From contig CM019064.1 of assembly GCA_009667805.1 (NCBI GenBank), positions 108,660,328 to 108,724,327 on the forward strand: DNA of 64,000 bases, written 5' to 3'. Below are positions 12,051 through 23,953 of this stretch, in pieces; the stretch's first letter is position 1, and the number at the start of each line of letters is the position of its first letter. Made by a program: the position numbers and the translations under genes. Under the pieces are notes generated by a model, which worked only from the letters and a program-made list of their open reading frames with translations, ran no database searches and was not told the origin of the DNA. This DNA comes from Leptobrachium leishanense. Its lineage: Eukaryota > Chordata > Amphibia > Anura > Megophryidae.

Positions 12051-12400
12051 TCTCCTCTCAAAAAACACGTGCTGAAGCGCTGTGTGAAGCCTTATATAGT
12101 GTGCTGCGGGACTTAGCTTTGTGAGCCCATGATTGGGCAAAATTTGCCCAATCAGGACTCTGAGCCGTGATTGGCATAGTCTTGAACCTGTCTTGCACCT
12201 GACCTGTGGTCAGGTGCAAGGTTGTAGCCAATTACAAGCTTCAGGCCAGTGGAAAAGTGCATTGTGGTCCATTGTGGTGCATTGTGGGCGAACATGCGGC
12301 GAACACACGGAAATGTTCGTAGTTCGTGAACATGCGAACAGGCGATGTTCGAATCGAACTCCGAACCGATCGAACCGAACAGCTCATCCCTACTTTCAAT

Positions 12401-13043
12401 GTGTGGCCAGGTTTTACTTGCACCCTTTTTAGCCAAAAAGTAAGAAAAGTTATAACTATACATTTTGCTAATCCCACACCTAACCTTTTACCATCCTTAA
12501 CCCTTAATGTCTTCAACTCTATCTACTCCTAACATCACCATTATCTTTCTCATTATCCACCACTAACACCTAGCATACCGGAACGTTAATCTCATGTCTC
12601 CGTAATCTTAATGATCTAATGTTTAACTGCCCATATGTTATCCCTTTCATATTCTTTTTACCCTATGACATTTAAAACCAAAGAAAAAAATATGTAATAC
12701 AAATGGCCCAAAATATGTTTCTGAAAATGTTTAAAATCATACAGACGTATTGAGCATTGAAGTAGCTATAAATTCAAAAAGTGGGAAAAAAATCCTGCAC
12801 TTCACAATAAATGGTGACAAAGATGAACAGAGAATGAGCCAAAATTCATTGTTCAAGTTGTTTAATTGTTGCTAATTGACATCCAATAAGACAGCAGTTG
12901 AGATTCTCTATATTACCACAATGTAAGCCATCCCCAATGGATGGCCAAATGAGAAAGGAATAATACAGTAACATACAAGCTAATCACTGATGGGCATAAG
13001 TGCCAGGAGAAAAAAACAGCTTCACTAAGCAATATAGCTCAAC
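12401..13043. other. AT-rich sequence, no gene seen
   Basis: Unique-looking sequence between two transposons. Only a small palindrome (CCATCCCCAATGGATGG near 12930) stands out. Confidence 0.5.
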
Positions 13044-13686
13044 TACGGAGCTCATGGATTTTTTTTTCTTAAACATGGACTGGCCATGTGATAACCCTTC
13101 TCATGCGCACAAAATCGCTATTCCGTGCGCATGCAGAGATTGCCCAAGCCAGGCTTTAAATAATAAAAATACCAAAAGAGTCATTGTTACATTGAGTCCT
13201 TGTGTGGCTCTGCACATTTATCCTTTTACTTTATTATGTGGAGGGTGTGAGCTCACATCCTAGGGGGAACATATTTTTTTCTTTATTTTCTTAAATCTCA
13301 TTTACCTGTCTATATTTCACCTTTCAAAACAAACACCAAAATAATGATAATTTCTTAATACTTTCATTATTTTGGTGCTTGTTTTGAAAGGTAAAATAAA
13401 GACATAGGTAAATGAGATGCTTCCATTTTTGGTGGTAAATCTGGTAAATTTTACTGTCAAAAGCAAGCACCAAAATAATGATAGTATTATGAAATTATCA
13501 TCATTATTTTGATTAACGCACGGAGCCACATGGGGACTCGATGTAATACTTGGCTCTTTTGGTAGTTTTATCATTTAAAGCCTGGCTCAGGCAAACTCTG
13601 GAATAGCGATCTCGTGCGCACGAGAAGGGTTATCACGTGGCCACATTTAAAAAAAAAAAAATCCATGACACCAGTGGGGCTCCGTA
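13044..13686. mobile_element. Foldback element with long inverted arms and 6-bp TSD
   Basis: Arms of about 170-190 bp (13044-13216 and 13513-13686) are inverted copies, roughly 80% alike by eye. Both start from TACGGAGC, share ATCGCTATTCC, AGCCAGGCTTTAAAT and ACCAAAAGAG, and contain a T-run next to a GTGATAACCCTTCTC segment. A second hairpin, ACCTTTCAAAACAA with its inverse, lies inside at 13318-13392. CTCAAC flanks both outer ends (13038-13043 and 13687-13692). No coding sequence is present. I cannot assign a superfamily; 6-bp duplications are uncommon among cut-and-paste elements. Confidence 0.75.
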
Positions 13687-13692
13687 CTCAAC

Positions 13693-14308
13693 GCACACCA
13701 TGAGATGTTATGACTGTGTGCATGGTTTTGCAGCCAAGAAACCATTACTTATGTTAGGTTGATGTTAAATTCCCTTGTATTTTGTTAAATTAATTCATTT
13801 TGTGACTTTGGAACTTGAGTGTTAATAAGAGATATGTATAGCTGGTTTGAAATATGTGCAAGTTTTACTCACATCCTGTTTGCTTGCTTAATGTCTTGTT
13901 CTGGATAGCAGATGTGAGAACGCCATCTTCTTTGATCCTATCGATTGGCAATACATTGGAGTTCCTCATGTTTCACACAGTGGTAAAGGGACCTGTGACA
14001 ATATTTGCCAAAGTGTGCAACAAGGCCAGCCTTCAGTTAAACCTAGGAATTTTGGCGATAGACATGTGAGCTGTCTTTGCCGGCTTGCACATTTTTTCTG
14101 TACTTTTGAAATTGTGGGTGCGCTTGCAACTGTGTTGCATATATACAAGTTTTTAAAAAAAAATTATTTGCTTTTGTTTGATCTGCACCAGGCTAATTGA
14201 CTTTCCAGGCAACGCAGTTCAACTCACACTTCCTGGTGGTAGATCTCACTCAAGATACATTTCTTATATGGTGAATGACTTTTTATTATATGTGCTCTTG
14301 CAATGAAA
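13693..14308. other. Sequence without recognised feature
   Basis: No repeat end, coding sequence or structured motif is recognised. Confidence 0.5.
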
Positions 14309-14632
14309 ATGATCGCGGCTCTGTCCGCCTCCTCCGGCCGGCGGGATCAGCCGGATCTCGCATTGCGAGATCCGGCAGGTCATGTGACCGCCGGCGTCTG
14401 GCTCAATGGAGTCCTATGGACTCCATTGAGTGGATGCTCGCGGCGGCGCTCAGTGCTGCCGCGAGCATCGCGGGGCCGTAGCGTGGGCTAACTATGCAGG
14501 CAGCTTTTTAAGCACCTGCATTGTAATTCCACTTTTAAAACAGGGGCAGTAGGGGGGAAAACTGCATGCGCAGTTTTTTCTCCCTACCGCCCCCGTTTTA
14601 GCGTGGAGATTGTAATTTAGCCCTTACTGTTT
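14309..14632. repeat. GC-rich palindromic block, probable MITE
   Basis: Four back-to-back hairpins occur in an otherwise AT-rich area: CCGGATCTCGCA/TGCGAGATCCGG (about 14350-14375), CAATGGAGTCC/GGACTCCATTG (14403-14430), GATGCTCGCGGC/GCCGCGAGCATC (14433-14469) and AAAACAGGGGCAGTAGGG with its imperfect inverse (14537-14600). I could not find terminal repeats or a TSD. It resembles the GC-rich cores of piggyBac-type MITEs but is not clearly one of them. Confidence 0.5.
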
Positions 14633-15565
14633 TCAATTTACACAATTCTTCCTTTCTTCTTAGTAATGCCTATACATCTCAATATACTCCTTCACACAGA
14701 TTATTTGATATTGCCTTTTTTATACTTACACACACAGGCATATATATTATCTGCGTATTATATACATTGATATAGGCATTCTGACATACACATATGTGCA
14801 CTTTCCTCTCTTACCTGGTCACACTCTCTGCACAAATCGATAAATAAAGGAAATAACCAGACTGCTGTGTCAAAATGTAATTGACTTTACATCATAGGAA
14901 ACTCACTATAATAATTTAGCAGCTGCAAGCTACTTAAATATGTCGTCCAGTACCATAATACCACATCCCTCATATCACAATTTCATGTCTTGTGGCTTAA
15001 CCTCCCATATTGCTCCTCCATTTACCATATAGCAATTCCCAAGCTGTCATCTCCCCCTCCTCCTCCATATAACAATCACTTAACCTCTTGCCATAGCGCA
15101 ATACCTGCCTTACCACAATATCATAACGTCCTTCTGAAATATACCTTTCCCCATACGTAATTCCATCCCTTATCCTCTTTTTTCCATATGCCAAACTCTC
15201 ACTGCACTATGTCATAGATCTCTTCATTTCAACTGGTGGCTTGCCCACTGAAATACAATGTCTCCATAGTTCCTCAGCCCATAGATTTCCTACTTTCTCA
15301 ACAACTACTGCAGTAAAGGAAAATCTGCTATTTTACCAGATGACATTGTGCATTAACCCATTCACTACAATGACATTTCTAGCAATCTGCTATTGGGAGC
15401 CAGCTGTTTTTTGGAAAATCATTTTTAAACCCATTACTACTGTGACCATGTATACACAATCAGCTATAGTAGACACAGCAACCGGAGATTGTGTTAACAC
15501 AATCTGGGGCTATGCTGTATGATTGCAAATTAAATTCAGTTTTTGCAAATAAATTTTGTTTGCTT
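14633..15565. other. CT-rich sequence, no gene seen
   Basis: Pyrimidine-rich stretch with loosely repeated CCATAT and CTCCTCC words near 15000-15190. No exon or transposon end is recognised. Confidence 0.5.
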
Positions 15566-16265
15566 TTAACCCTTTCACTGCTGAAGACGTGTGGGACACG
15601 TCCTCATTGATGCACGTTGCATGCTGAGGACGTGTCCCACACGTCATCAGCTGTGCGGGACCCCCGGCGGAGATACTCACCTCTCTGTCCGGGGTCCCAC
15701 GGCGTTCTGACTTAAGCGTCCTCAGACGCTGAAGTCAAGCGCCTCCCGGCGTAAATGACGTCATCGCGCCATGCGCGATGACGTCATTTCCAGACGACCC
15801 CCCGGCAATGCCGGGAGATAGCCTGGAAGGGAGGGGGGGGGATCCGTTCGGATCCCTCTCCCTCCCGATCGGGAAGGAGCAGCGGTAAAAGCCAGGCACC
15901 GCTTAAAAGGGGAGAGTCTCCCCTTTTAAGCGATGCCTGGCTTTAACCCCTCAAGTGCTGGGTTGCACTTCAGCGCCTTGCGGCACCGAAGTGCAGCCTA
16001 TCTCCGGTGGGGGCCGCCATCTTGGATGGCGGCTCCACCCCCGGGACTCCCCTCGCTGTCTGACGTCATCACGCATAGCGTGATGACGTCAGCTAGCCGG
16101 GGAACCCCTAGCTGCCGGGGATTTCCCAAGGAAATCCCCTGGTGGAGATAGGGGGTTCTTGTGAACCCCGATATCTCCAGAACCGTGGCAGCTAGGGGGT
16201 CATGGAGGGTGTCATTTGAAAGGCCTGAGCATGGCCTTTCGAATGATACCCAACATGACTAGGTA

Positions 16266-16296
<31 letters not shown>

Positions 16297-16819
16297 TAAT
16301 AAATAAATTTTAAAAAAAAAATAAATAAAAAAAAACATGTTTTTTTTGTGTGTTGTTTTTATTAATGCAGCAATATTGTTCACATTTCAATTATAATGTG
16401 AACAATGATGCTGCACTAATGATTTTTTTCTATGGGGTGCGTTTGCTAAAAATCACGTAATTCCCCCAAAAAAAGTAACAAGTCCCCATTTCAATTTTTT
16501 TGTACAAGCGCACCCCATAGAAAACATAACCGCAAACGCTCATGTGATAAAATGTGAAAAAAAACACTTTACACACTGCAGATGATTAAAAATTCAATTT
16601 TTATTGTATTTTTTGTTATAATATACAGGCAGGTCATGACGTATACATATAAAAATGATATATTATGAATCTGCGGAGTCTGCCGGAAAGAACGATATAT
16701 AATATGTCTGGGTCATTTATTAAAATGTGGCTTCAAATCGCGTTTAAACTTGATGAGCGAAAGCGGTAAAAATGAGCTCAGCACACAGGCGTGAAATGCC
16801 TCAGCAGTGAAGGGGTTAA
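15566..16819. mobile_element. piggyBac-type MITE, 1.25 kb
   Basis: The ends are TTAACCCTTTCACTGCTGA and TCAGCAGTGAAGGGGTTAA. TTAA lies at 15566-15569 and 16816-16819, the obligatory piggyBac target. The core is GC-rich and made of stacked palindromes (for example CCCCTTTTAAGCG with its inverse near 15900-15930 and TGACGTCATCGCGC near 15756-15785), followed by a poly-A tract (16269-16296) and AT-rich arms. It has no coding capacity. Relatives lie at 35646, 38574, 41268, 49165 and 59608. Confidence 0.88.
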
Positions 16820-17121
16820 GAGTCAGTTGGTGCCACCAATATTTTAGCCCTGTGAACATTATGCCCAAGGTGCTAAAACTGGTTAAAACCGTCTGGAGAA
16901 TGTCTCCTGACATACTGAGCATTCACCAGCCGACACGCAGGAACTCTATTTGGCCAGTAGGTAGTGACATCTGCCTGCCAAATAGGTAATGACAGTAAGA
17001 AATACAGTGGGAATATTCCCAACTATTTCTTACTTTATAAACAATTAAAAATGATTTTACAAAAATCCACGGGCCCCTGGCCGTAAATGTTTGAAAGTTC
17101 ACGTGGGAGTGAAGGACTTAA
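16820..17121. mobile_element. Fragment of a second piggyBac-type MITE family (inverted)
   Basis: This abuts the preceding MITE. Its right end, AGTGAAGGACTTAA, with TTAA at 17118-17121, resembles the end of the 21850-22332 element. The segments 'TTTTAGCCCTGTGAACATTATGCC' (16841-16864) and 'CAGTAAGAAATAC' match that family inverted. Its left terminus is missing, so it is a remnant. Confidence 0.6.
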
Positions 17122-17178
17122 TGAAGTAATAAATATCTGGAAATATTCAATTTGTGTTCCTTACTGTAATTACTTAGA

Positions 17179-18303
17179 TGTCAGGCAGATATCACTATCT
17201 GCTGACCAAAATGAGGTTACTGCAGCAGTTGACTCCATGCTGGACCAATCAAGGATGTGTTTACACATTTCTAGCTAGTTTTAGAGTGTTAGCACTTTGG
17301 ATGTCATACCCTGTAAGGAAAATCGCTGGCGGCGTAATAAAAAGCCTAAACCTGGATCTGGCTCGTAGTGGTGAGACTAACAATCTCCTCAGTACTTATC
17401 TATAACTGTGCAGCACTCAGGTGTTGCCTAGATCATCTAATGCTCCTGCATAAAACTGGACCACACATGGTTTCCAATGCTTCCACACTGCCTTGGAATC
17501 GCCAAGCTGTAAGGAGCTACCTCTAACCTCTCTGTATTTGCCTGGATACCTGAGTCACCTTCTACTCCACTGGACATCCTATTCCTCCAAACCCTTATTC
17601 TGCAGACCACCTGGATATCCTATTTGTTTGCAGACTTCCTGGATTTATTTCTCAAGATACCCTTCTGAAATTCCATATCCTCAGACCTGCTTGATCCTCC
17701 AATCCTCCTTGATATTCGAAGTACAAGGACTTGCCTGGAACCCATTATAAGACTGTTCTATGAGGACTCAGATATATATTCCTTTATATTATACTTCGCT
17801 GTTATTACTACTTCCCCTGATCTACAGTTTCTTATATATTCAGTACTCTTGCATTTAGTCGCTTATCCTTTCTTAGTGCATGTTATAGCCTATTCTACTC
17901 TGTCTTCCTTTTTGTCTGTACCTGCAATCTGCATATATAATATATCCTCTCTAGTTCCTTCCTACTCCATTGCTTTCCCTTTCTTTATCTGAATATATAT
18001 ATATATATATTTATTTCTCCCTGTTCATTATCTGTGTCTGCTTCATTCTTATATTGATATTATCCTTTAGTTCTAGTCTAGCATTTCTGCCTATTCCTTC
18101 TCTGTAACTTCAGCTTACCTATTGATATCATTTATTCAGCATCCTCCCTCTTTTGTATAACCCTTCCTATATTGTTTATTGCCTTTAGTAATTTCTTCTG
18201 TGTCTTTCAATAAATCTGTTTTATATACATATATATCTGCCTTGTAAGACTCATTCATTGCACATTGGCTCGACCTTGCCGCCCCGGAACCTGTATCCTG
18301 ACA
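17179..18303 (+). mobile_element. Probable solo LTR (Gypsy-style)
   Basis: The block starts TGTCAGG and ends CCTGACA, the TG...CA inverted pair expected of an LTR, 1125 bp long. A polyadenylation-like CAATAAATC lies at about 18208, roughly 90 bases from the 3' edge, as an R-U5 boundary would predict. The interior is pyrimidine-rich with no open frame. No 5-bp duplication matches at the edges, so either one edge is wrong or the flanks have decayed. The LTR call is an inference from termini and the polyA position. Confidence 0.5.
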
Positions 18304-18404
18304 TACCCATAGTACTAAAACTAGTCAATATTGGTTATAAAGAAGTTAAAGGAACACTCTATTAAAAAATAGAGGTCCCTATTTTTCCCTTAAATAATTG
18401 GCCA

Positions 18405-19011
18405 GAGAGACTCACCGGGGACTCACAGGAGGGCACAAAAGACACTGACGACAGTGGGGAGACAAGGAAGCTCTGGAGGCTGAGGGCATGAAAAACCTAT
18501 AAAGACAGAGGGCATGAGGAATGTTTGGAGGCTTACGCACAGCAGGAGGCTCTGGAGGCTGAGAACACAGCAAGAGTCTCTGGAAGGCAGAGGGCAATGC
18601 AGGAGGCTTGAAGCCTAGGGCACAGCAGAAGGCTTGAGGAGACACTGCAGAACATTTAAGGGACGACGGCAGGAAGCTTTGGAGGGTACAAAGAGCTTGG
18701 AATCCAGCAGTCTAGGAACGTGGAGCACATGCTTCTAGATGCACTATGACACTGTGCTACACACTCAGTGCAGAAGCCCAGTTTTAGGGTGTTTCTTCCT
18801 TTTTAAAGGTAGTTCTTCCAGCTTGATGGGGTGAACCTGGGATAGTCTTCTGGGACATAGGGAGAATAAAGTTGCAGAAAAAATCTGGGTTGGAATCCAG
18901 CAGACCGAACACCTGGTGTAGAACACGGCTGAGGACATGAATTGCTGCAGTGTCAGGTGTGGGCATGGGCCTGCCTGCAGCTTTCCCGTGATGTCTGACA
19001 CGGTCATGACA
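18405..19011 (-). repeat. LTR-like repeat, minus strand, fragment
   Basis: Shares stretches with 34960-35330: 'ACTCACAGGAGGGCAC' against 'ACTCACAGAAGGGCAC', and 'CCTGGGATAGTCTTCTGGG' against 'CCTGGGACAGTCTGCTGGG'. Read on the minus strand it begins near 19011 with TGTCATGACC and has a TTTAAAAAGG box near 18800, resembling an LTR U3 region. No opposite end or TSD is identified, so classification is tentative. Confidence 0.4.
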
Positions 19012-19547
19012 GTAGCATAGAAGCCACAAATTGTGCAGCGCAACAGGGCTTACACACTTTACATATGCAAGTTCTGTAGCGCCTGCGTAGAACAGTGGTT
19101 CCAAGCTGCCCACATGCACAGATCTGGTCCATCGGCTGTCTATCTGAGACCGATTGCAATTGGTCTCAGAGGGTGATGCCGGCATTCTCTCTAGGTGCCG
19201 ATGTCATTAGTGTCAGATCTGGAGACTAGCAGCCGGGAAATTAAAAAAATAATAATTTAAGCTCTTGTGATGCTGATGAATTAATGATCAGCGGGTTTAC
19301 TAGAATTTTGGTTCAAGTAACTTGGAGATAGTTATTTATAGAAATATCTGCAATATTTTCCGGTTGATAATTTTATATAAAACATGCAACACTTAATAAG
19401 ATTATATAGAGTCTCCCCTGGAACACTCGTATCAGCAATGTCAATACAAAAATATAGAGGGAAGTCCTGGGACCATAGTATTTTTTTATTAATAATTTTT
19501 TTTTGTGGTGCTCATTTTAGGATTAACATTGAAAAGCACACAATGCA
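19012..19547. other. AT-rich sequence, no feature seen
   Basis: No repeat terminus or exon is recognised. Confidence 0.5.
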
Positions 19548-19550
19548 TTA

Positions 19551-19979
19551 GGCTAGGGTCAAACGAAAGCATTTTTACACGCGAACGTAAAAAAGTGCGT
19601 CCGAACGGATTGATGTATTTTTTCACGGAATATGCGAAAACGGTCATACGATGCGCATGTTCGTGCGTGATGTTTTACGAATCCAAACTAGGAAACTTTT
19701 TGCGTCTGGACGTTATGTTGGCCGGACACGAGCAGGGTCTGACGTCTCCAAATCACACACACACACACCGCTATGCCGCTGCAGCGCACTCTGTACGTCC
19801 GTACTAGCGGTTCTGTGTTCTCGAAAAAATGCGTTCATTTTCCACTTGCGTTGCGCGGCCGGACGTTCGTGCGACCGTACTTCGTATATTGGCTGTCATT
19901 GCCCGTCATTTGCTGCTAGTGCGGCCGTGATTAAGTGCGCCAGAACGCACGTTAAAAGTGCACTGGTCTGACCCCAGCC
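19551..19979. mobile_element. Harbinger-type MITE (GGCTAGGGTCAGAC family), copy 2
   Basis: 429 bp, with ends GGCTAGGGTCAAACG and GGTCTGACCCCAGCC. TTA flanks both sides (19548-19550 and 19980-19982). It is CpG-dense, inverted relative to copy 1, and very close to copies at 27156 and 36184. Confidence 0.92.
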
Positions 19980-19982
19980 TTA

Positions 19983-20353
19983 CTGTTCACCATAATATCT
20001 AAATTTACTGGCTACATCCAGCAGAAGAAAAAAAAAGTTTACTAACCACTGTTCTCCAGTGAGGATGGCACTTATACTGCATGTGAAATGTAAAAATAAC
20101 CTGTAAGCAAAAATTATTGGAATTACTTAAGCTCCGAGAGGAAAAATGTCCACAAATTTTGGAACTGAAGAAATACATGTATCTCCTATGTGCTTTTAGC
20201 ATTAACATTGCCCATGTTTCACATTTCGATATTAAGTAGATAATAAATATTAAATAATTTATTACATCATCACACATTTGCTAGCATTAGTGCATTTAGG
20301 TTACATGTTATATTACAACATTTTGTATAATAGTGTTAGCAGAATTAAAACAC
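19983..20353. other. AT-rich spacer between two MITEs
   Basis: No gene or element is recognised. Confidence 0.5.
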
Positions 20354-20356
20354 ATT

Positions 20357-21089
20357 GGCCAAAATTACAATCTTCACACAAACATTTGCGCCGGTGCAAA
20401 TAACCATTAACACATGGGGTAAAACCATTAGCGCCGAATCCCGTATTACATAGTCAGTGCAACAACTGCGCACAATCGTCTACCGCGGGTGAACCTGCGC
20501 GAACCCTGCGCGAGCTTACTGTACTGCGCGCATCCTATACTTAACATTGTGAGCGCTAATGAGAAGGTGCGCTGGTACGAGTATGGTATTACAATCTATT
20601 TTGCGGTAATTACCGCATGGGCTTTGTGCATAATTTTAGCAACTCCTAAAAGCTGGTGCTAATGGCAAATTTGAACAACCTGGCTAACCCCAAATATCCA
20701 GGCCCCATAAAAAGGAATGCACCAAAGCACAGTGGCCCATTCAACTCATACCAAACCAATACAATGGATGAAGTTGTGTGTGCATGTATTATTGCTGCAG
20801 CATATATGCTCGGATTGTCAGTGGCAGACGCTATTTATTAACGTGAGACAGGTTCTTATTTCTGATTGGCTGAATCTCGAAAAAAGACTGCGCTGCAAAG
20901 AGTTTTGCGCGAGACGGTACTGCACGTGCATTTGGACGCGTCCTGTTTGCGCGCGCAATTGATCGGAGGAAGAGAAAAGCCGCGAGGATTGTAATTCCAG
21001 CGGTGCTTTGTGCACGCAAATGTTTAACGCTTGGCGCAAAGATTTTTGCTTTGCACGAGTCTTTTTGCGTGAAGAATGTAATATAGCGC
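20357..21089. mobile_element. Harbinger-like MITE (ATTACAATCTTC family), copy 1
   Basis: The left part reads GGCCAAAATTACAATCTTCA and the right part GAAGAATGTAATATAGCGC, an imperfect inverted pair, with ATT on both sides (20354-20356 and 21090-21092). The interior is rich in GCGCAA/TTGCGC. It is closely related to 51727-52452, where termini and TSD are cleaner. Confidence 0.75.
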
Positions 21090-21092
21090 ATT

Positions 21093-21849
21093 ATGTATAA
21101 AGCAGGAAAGAAAAGAAAAATAGAATGTGATAACACAGAAGCAAGCTATACAGTATCTACATCAGGCAATAAACATGATTGGCACAGAGTTTCACAATGA
21201 AAATAGTAATGAGAGATCCAGGCAATCCTTAGTTACCTTGTCAGCACTTTTTAAAGAAGATGGATTAGCCCTTGCACACTGTTTCTGGCAGTCCGATTAG
21301 TCTATTGCTTGTGTTAGCTCTCTAATTTATAAAAAGTCAAACAAACAAACCCCACAGGATGACATGCATCCTTTTTTGTTGTGACATGATTCACAAGCAA
21401 AGTGTTTTCATGGGCTGCAGACGAGTGCTGTATAGAATAATCAGAACAATTGTGATTAAAAAAAAAATTGGAACACAGTAGGTTTTAAATATTTATTTGT
21501 GAATAGCTTTTATTTATTTTTTTATTATTATTATTATCAAGAAAAAAAAACAACTGCAAATTGTCAAATGGCGTCTATGCAAAATCATATGTAAGTGTAT
21601 TATTAGGATCTTCATCAAAATGTTCCTGGAGGTTTGATTGTATTTCTCTATATTGGATAACATGTCAGTTCTGACATATTGTAAACATATTTGCAGGTGT
21701 GTATTCTCATCATAAATGACTAATTCATTGCATAATGCATTAAGTGCTGTGAAAGTAATAAACTTCATTTTTATGATTGTCATTATTAGTGGTAGTAATA
21801 TTACTAGAAACAGTAGTTTTAAAAAATCTACTAAACATTTGTCCATATC
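21093..21849. other. AT-rich sequence, no feature seen
   Basis: Contains a short (TTA)n run near 21519-21538. No exon or transposon end is recognised. Confidence 0.5.
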
Positions 21850-22332
21850 TTAACTCCTTCACTATTAAGTGATTTTACAAAAAACAATGTCAGAAAAAAG
21901 TGTTTTTTTGTAAAATAATTTTTAATTAATTTTGAAGTAAGAGATATTTTAGCTTATACCTATTGTATTTCTTACTGTAAATAACCTATTTTTAGCCAGT
22001 AGATAGCGCCATCTGTAGTCAAATTGAGTTACAGGTTTAGGCAACTAGTCTAATTTCTTCTTTTTCTCCCTGCATGCGCTGCTAAAAGCCCGATACTTCA
22101 GAGCTTTGAGCAGCTGATTTTACAGTTTTAGCTCTTTGGGCATTATGCCGACAGGGCTAAAACTTTGGGGGGCACCTTCTGCAGCCCACAAGCAAATGAA
22201 ATTTGTTTTCGGCAAACAAATTTCACTTGCTTTTGGATAGCAGATCAGCATGCTGAGATATTGCGATATCGGGGCACCAGATGGTGCCTTTTGAAGCCAG
22301 AGATATCTCAATATTGGTAGTGAAGGGGTTAA
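21850..22332. mobile_element. piggyBac-type MITE, 0.48 kb
   Basis: TTAA at 21850-21853 and 22329-22332 brackets ends TTAACTCCTTCACTATTAAG and GGTAGTGAAGGGGTTAA. The inner hairpins include AATTTGTTTTCGGC...CAAATTTCACTTGC near 22200-22235 and TTTTAGCTCTTTGGGCAT with its partial inverse. It is the same family as 63646-64000 and the fragment at 16820. Confidence 0.82.
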
Positions 22333-22769
22333 TATTATTAGGATAGTTAGAAAAACGCAGAGGCAATTGTTATAATAGGATCAATACATACATTTGCAAC
22401 TGTGGAATGGCAAATACGTAAACAAAATCATACGGAAAGTAGATAATCCTCACATCATTGGGATGGATGAAGGTTCAGTGGTCTTTGGGCTCCCTAAAGG
22501 CCCTCAAGGGTCCACTTTATTAGAAACCAAGGGGTCCTGGACTTTGCATAAGGCAGCGGACAGCCAGCAGTAACCTGCTAGCACTATTGTGTTACCAGGA
22601 AGGGTAAATCTGTGAGTCAGCATTAACAGATTTCTGCTCCAACTGGAATAAGTCCCCTCGTGGGCATTATTTCTTAAATTCTTTCATGCACACTTTTTAA
22701 CAACCTGCTGCACACACATGTGGATGTAGCTATTAATTCTGATTGGTCACACTGATCCATAATAACCTA
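22333..22769. other. Sequence without recognised feature
   Basis: No gene or element is recognised between two transposons. Confidence 0.5.
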
Positions 22770-23687
22770 CAGGGTTATTCAAAGAGAATCTAAAGTCACC
22801 GCACGTTCGGTGACTTTTTGTTCCCTGCAATTCGGCGATCCTATTTCACCAACCCTGTGGTGTATTCAGCAAGCACCGCAGGGCCCCCGTAGTGCAGGGA
22901 AAACTGCAAACCCGCCGAACACTCGCCGGAAACCCGCCGAACACTCGCCGCAAACCCGCCGAACACTCACAGAAACCTGCAGAAAACAGCTGGATTACCC
23001 CGGCTGAATGTGCCAGAGACACCCGACTAGCCATCGATCATAGCGCAGAGTAGCCGCCGGAAAACAAGACACGCAGACGAATGAGGTAAAAAATAAAAAA
23101 CAGTACTCTTGAAAGTTTGAAATTTGAAACGCTGTTTGCAAAACAACGATTGAATTAAAATGCCTGGAATTTACATATAAGATCCAATGAATGATAATAA
23201 AAAGGGCTGTTACAGAAAAAGGAATAAACGATTTAAAAAAAAAAACGGAAAAAAAAGTTTGCAAAAAAAATCCCAGAAAATGCCTAAAAGATCCTAAAAA
23301 ATCTATAAATAAAAAGACTTTTTACTGCAGAATATAAAATGAAATGGTGTATTAGATATTGAATTAAGACAGGAATATTTTTAACATTGAAGCCTATGGG
23401 AATCGCCTGAATAAATCTGTCGAATGAGACCACCGAATAGCAGGGCATTTCGGCAACTTTTCCCTGCTGTTTTGTGTTCTCTGAATAGACAAAGCATTGC
23501 TTCTCTATGGGGATTTCACTGCCCTCGAACAGGCACCGAACAGGGACCGTATGTGCAGGCAATTCACCAAGATTTGGCAAACTGCCTGCTCTCTGAATAG
23601 CCGAATGGCCAGGAAAGGTAACCGTACGCTAAATTTCAGTGTTCGGTTACCTTTCAGGGCCAGATCGGCTCAGTTTGAATAACCCTG
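22770..23687. mobile_element. CAGGGTTATTC-family element, 0.92 kb
   Basis: Ends CAGGGTTATTCAAAGAG and TTTGAATAACCCTG are flanked by CTA on both sides (22767-22769 and 23688-23690). It is an inverted relative of 4407-5316. A short tandem array (three units of about 21 bp with CCCGCCGAACACTCGCCG) lies at 22908-22972. The shared module occupies about 23280-23400. Confidence 0.9.
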
Positions 23688-23953
23688 CTAGAGTGCCCTA
23701 ACCTTGCTTCTTGAGACATACAGGGTTATTCAAAGAGATTACGTTCTGTGACTTTTCGTTCTCTTCAATTCGGTGCAAATCGGCTTTCCCATTTCAGCCA
23801 CCCTGCGGTGTATTCAGCAAGCACCACAGGACTGTCGAATTACAGGGAAAATCTGGATTAACCCATCGAAGACGCTGGAAAAACCCAAGCAGGAGCCGCT
23901 CACATGCAGTGAAGCCTCTGGAAAAAGCCGACACCGCAGAAGAAGGCAGTGAA

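Larger units (their letters stand above)
6819..12392 (-). mobile_element. hAT transposon, 5.6 kb, full length but dead
   Basis: The element begins TAGGGATGAGCCGAAC and ends GTTCG-like repeats then GCTCATCCCTA. It is flanked by CTTTAAAT (6811-6818) and CTTTCAAT (12393-12400), an 8-bp TSD with one mismatch, as hAT transposases make. It carries a minus-strand BED-finger hAT transposase (about 11277 down to 7615), a tandem-repeat block behind the transposase start (11297-12050) and dense CGAAC/GTTCG motifs at the right end. A Harbinger-type MITE is inserted in the coding region at 9271-9696. Shorter relatives with the same ends lie at 23954-24890, 28891-29130 and 31020-31139. Confidence 0.92.
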
